The position numbers were made by a program, and so were the translations under genes. A DNA stretch of 64,000 nucleotides from Streptomyces sp. DT2A-34 (GTDB lineage: Bacteria; Actinomycetota; Actinomycetes; Streptomycetales; Streptomycetaceae), in assembly GCF_030499515.1 (NCBI RefSeq), contig NZ_JASTWJ010000001.1:930001-994000 (forward strand), read 5' to 3'. Each line of letters opens with the position of its first letter. The stretch's first letter is position 1. The notes under the pieces were generated by a model. The model did not search any database. It saw only the letters and a program-made list of their open reading frames with translations, and was not told the DNA's origin. Shown here piece by piece: positions 62,702-64,000 of this stretch.

Positions 62702-63895
62702 TCAGGCTTCCAGTTCCGCCCGGGCCGCGACGAAGGCGTCCACGGCACGGTTCACGTCGTCCGTCGAGTGCGCGGCGGACAGCTGGACGCGGATGCGGGC
62801 CTGGCCCTGCGGCACGACCGGGTACGAGAAGCCGATGACGTACACGCCCCGCTCCAGCAGCAGCTCCGCCAGCCGGCTCGCCTTGGCCGCGTCGCCGATC
62901 ATCACGGGCGCGATGGCGTGCTCGCCGGGGAGGATCTCGAAGCCCTCCTCGGTCATCCGACGGCGGAACAGCGCGGTGTTCTCGTTCAGCCGCACGCGCA
63001 GGTCGTCCGCCGACTCCAGCAGGTCGAGGACCTTGAGCGAGGCCGCCGCGATCACCGGGGCGAGGGTGTTGGAGAAGAGGTACGGCCGGGAGCGCTGGCG
63101 CAGCAGGGCGACGATCTCGGCGCGGGCGGCCACGTAGCCGCCGGACGCGCCGCCGAGTGCCTTGCCGAGGGTGCCGGTGATGATGTCGACGCGGTCCATG
63201 ACGCCGTGCAGCTCGGGCGTGCCGCGGCCGCCGGGGCCGACGAAGCCGACGGCGTGCGAGTCGTCGACCATGACCATGGCGTCGTAGCGGTCGGCGAGGT
63301 CGCAGATCTCGCGCAGCGGGGCCACATAGCCGTCCATGGAGAAGACGCCGTCGGTGACGATCAGCCGACGCCTCGCGGACTGCGCCTCCTTCAACTGGCG
63401 TTCCAGGTCGGCCAGATCGCGGTTGGCGTAGCGGAAGCGGCGGGCCTTGGACAGGCGGATGCCGTCGATGATCGACGCGTGGTTCAGGGCGTCGGAGATC
63501 ACCGCGTCCTCGGGGCCGAGCAGCGTCTCGAACACGCCGCCGTTGGCGTCGAAGCAGGAGGAATACAGGATCGTGTCCTCCTGGCCGAGGAACGCGGACA
63601 GCCGCGCCTCCAGCTCCTTGTGCACCTCCTGCGTGCCGCAGATGAAGCGGACCGAGGCCATGCCGTAGCCCCAGCGGTCCAGGGCCTCGTGGGCGGCGGC
63701 GATCACCTCGGGGTGGTCGGCGAGGCCGAGGTAGTTGTTGGCGCAGAAGTTGAGGACCTCGCCCGGGCGGCCGCCCGCGGTGACGTCGACGGTCGCGGAC
63801 TGCGGGGTGCCGATCACGCGCTCGGGCTTGTGCAGGCCGGCGGCGCGGATCTCGTCGAGGGTGGCGCGCAGGTCGTCGCGCACGGAGTCGAACAT
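62702..63895 (-). CDS. kbl: glycine C-acetyltransferase (2-amino-3-ketobutyrate CoA ligase)
   Basis: 397 residues of the alpha-oxoamine synthase family: PLP-lysine region [17 protein letters not shown] (about 234-250), [13 protein letters not shown] near the start, and [16 protein letters not shown]. It cleaves 2-amino-3-ketobutyrate with CoA to glycine and acetyl-CoA. AGGAG precedes ATG 63895. Its partner tdh lies just upstream and is cut by the window edge. Confidence 0.93.
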   Translation of the reverse strand: MFDSVRDDLRATLDEIRAAGLHKPERVIGTPQSATVDVTAGGRPGEVLNFCANNYLGLADHPEVIAAAHEALDRWGYGMASVRFICGTQEVHKELEARLSAFLGQEDTILYSSCFDANGGVFETLLGPEDAVISDALNHASIIDGIRLSKARRFRYANRDLADLERQLKEAQSARRRLIVTDGVFSMDGYVAPLREICDLADRYDAMVMVDDSHAVGFVGPGGRGTPELHGVMDRVDIITGTLGKALGGASGGYVAARAEIVALLRQRSRPYLFSNTLAPVIAAASLKVLDLLESADDLRVRLNENTALFRRRMTEEGFEILPGEHAIAPVMIGDAAKASRLAELLLERGVYVIGFSYPVVPQGQARIRVQLSAAHSTDDVNRAVDAFVAARAELEA

Positions 63896-63929
63896 CGGAA
63901 GCTCCTGAAGGTGCTTGCGGGAGAGGGAA

Positions 63930-63977
63930 GTTACGGGGTGGATTACGCGGTGCGTTACGGGGTGGGTTACGCGGTCC
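63930..63977. repeat. 24-bp tandem duplication at the end of tdh
   Basis: Two 24-bp units beginning GTTACGGGGTGG at 63930 and 63954 differ at two positions. One overlaps the tdh stop region, so the unit duplicates the gene's 3' end into the tdh-kbl gap. Confidence 0.75.
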
Positions 63978-64000
63978 AGTCGAGGATGACCTTGCCGCCG
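63967..64000 (-). CDS. tdh: C-terminal end of L-threonine 3-dehydrogenase (partial)
   Basis: The last residues [10 protein letters not shown] before TAA (63969-63967) match the end of actinobacterial L-threonine 3-dehydrogenases. The gene lies upstream of kbl in the same direction, the usual tdh-kbl pair. The rest is outside the window. Confidence 0.7.
   Translation of the reverse strand, partial: GGKVILDWTA

Overview
The window is very GC-rich, with actinobacterial codon use, GTG/TTG starts, tight 4-base gene overlaps, lipoproteins, FCD- and UTRA-type GntR regulators and the dispersed hairpin repeats typical of Streptomyces intergenic DNA. It looks like a chromosomal segment of a Streptomyces or close relative, rich in catabolic operons. 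There is no phage, no secondary-metabolite core and only one insertion sequence.

Layout. (1) 1-660: the tail of an unknown gene and a small membrane protein with a 39-bp tandem repeat. (2) 778-6507: a minus-strand aromatic-acid operon: FCD GntR regulator, PIG-L 4-oxalomesaconate hydratase-like protein, RraA/LigK-type aldolase, PrpF/GalD-type tautomerase, type I (VOC) extradiol dioxygenase and aromatic-acid MFS importer. Matching AT-rich operators precede the regulator and the importer. (3) 6612-8883: a LacI regulator diverging from a Gfo/Idh/MocA oxidoreductase across two operators. (4) 8893-14844: a TMEM175-like channel, then a second LacI regulator diverging from PhyH dioxygenase, SDR and two Gfo/Idh/MocA genes. 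(5) 14894-27175: a myo-inositol regulon. A minus-strand arm (binding protein, permease, ATPase, sugar isomerase, dehydrogenase) and a plus-strand arm (iolC, aldolase, iolB, iolD, iolA, GntR) fire from a mirror-image double promoter at 20007-20076. (6) 27165-44852: mixed housekeeping and accessory genes (DUF427, aldo/keto reductase, NUDIX, HIT, an orphan HypX next to a truncated hydrogenase protease, tRNA-Pro, cobF/cobK, TauE, thiolase, lipase, Dps, a DUF574 methyltransferase). (7) 44874-51794: a compact minus-strand operon of unknown purpose: XRE-cupin regulator, creatinase/M24 protein, TPP-dependent E1 alpha and beta without E2/E3, amidohydrolase, bicupin and an SDR lacking its catalytic Tyr/Lys. 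This is the best candidate for an undescribed pathway. (8) 52005-64000: a divergent two-component pair, a lipoprotein, a second DUF574 methyltransferase, NUDIX, FAD oxidoreductase, a second identical tRNA-Pro, an IS5-family element that replaced the last codons of a DUF1877 gene, GNAT with XRE-cupin, LysR, and threonine catabolism (kbl, end of tdh).

Decay is visible at several points: a frameshifted lipoprotein, a truncated hydrogenase protease, a small gene with an internal stop, and an amidohydrolase tail fragment. All functions are inferred from sequence motifs and gene context; no database search was run.
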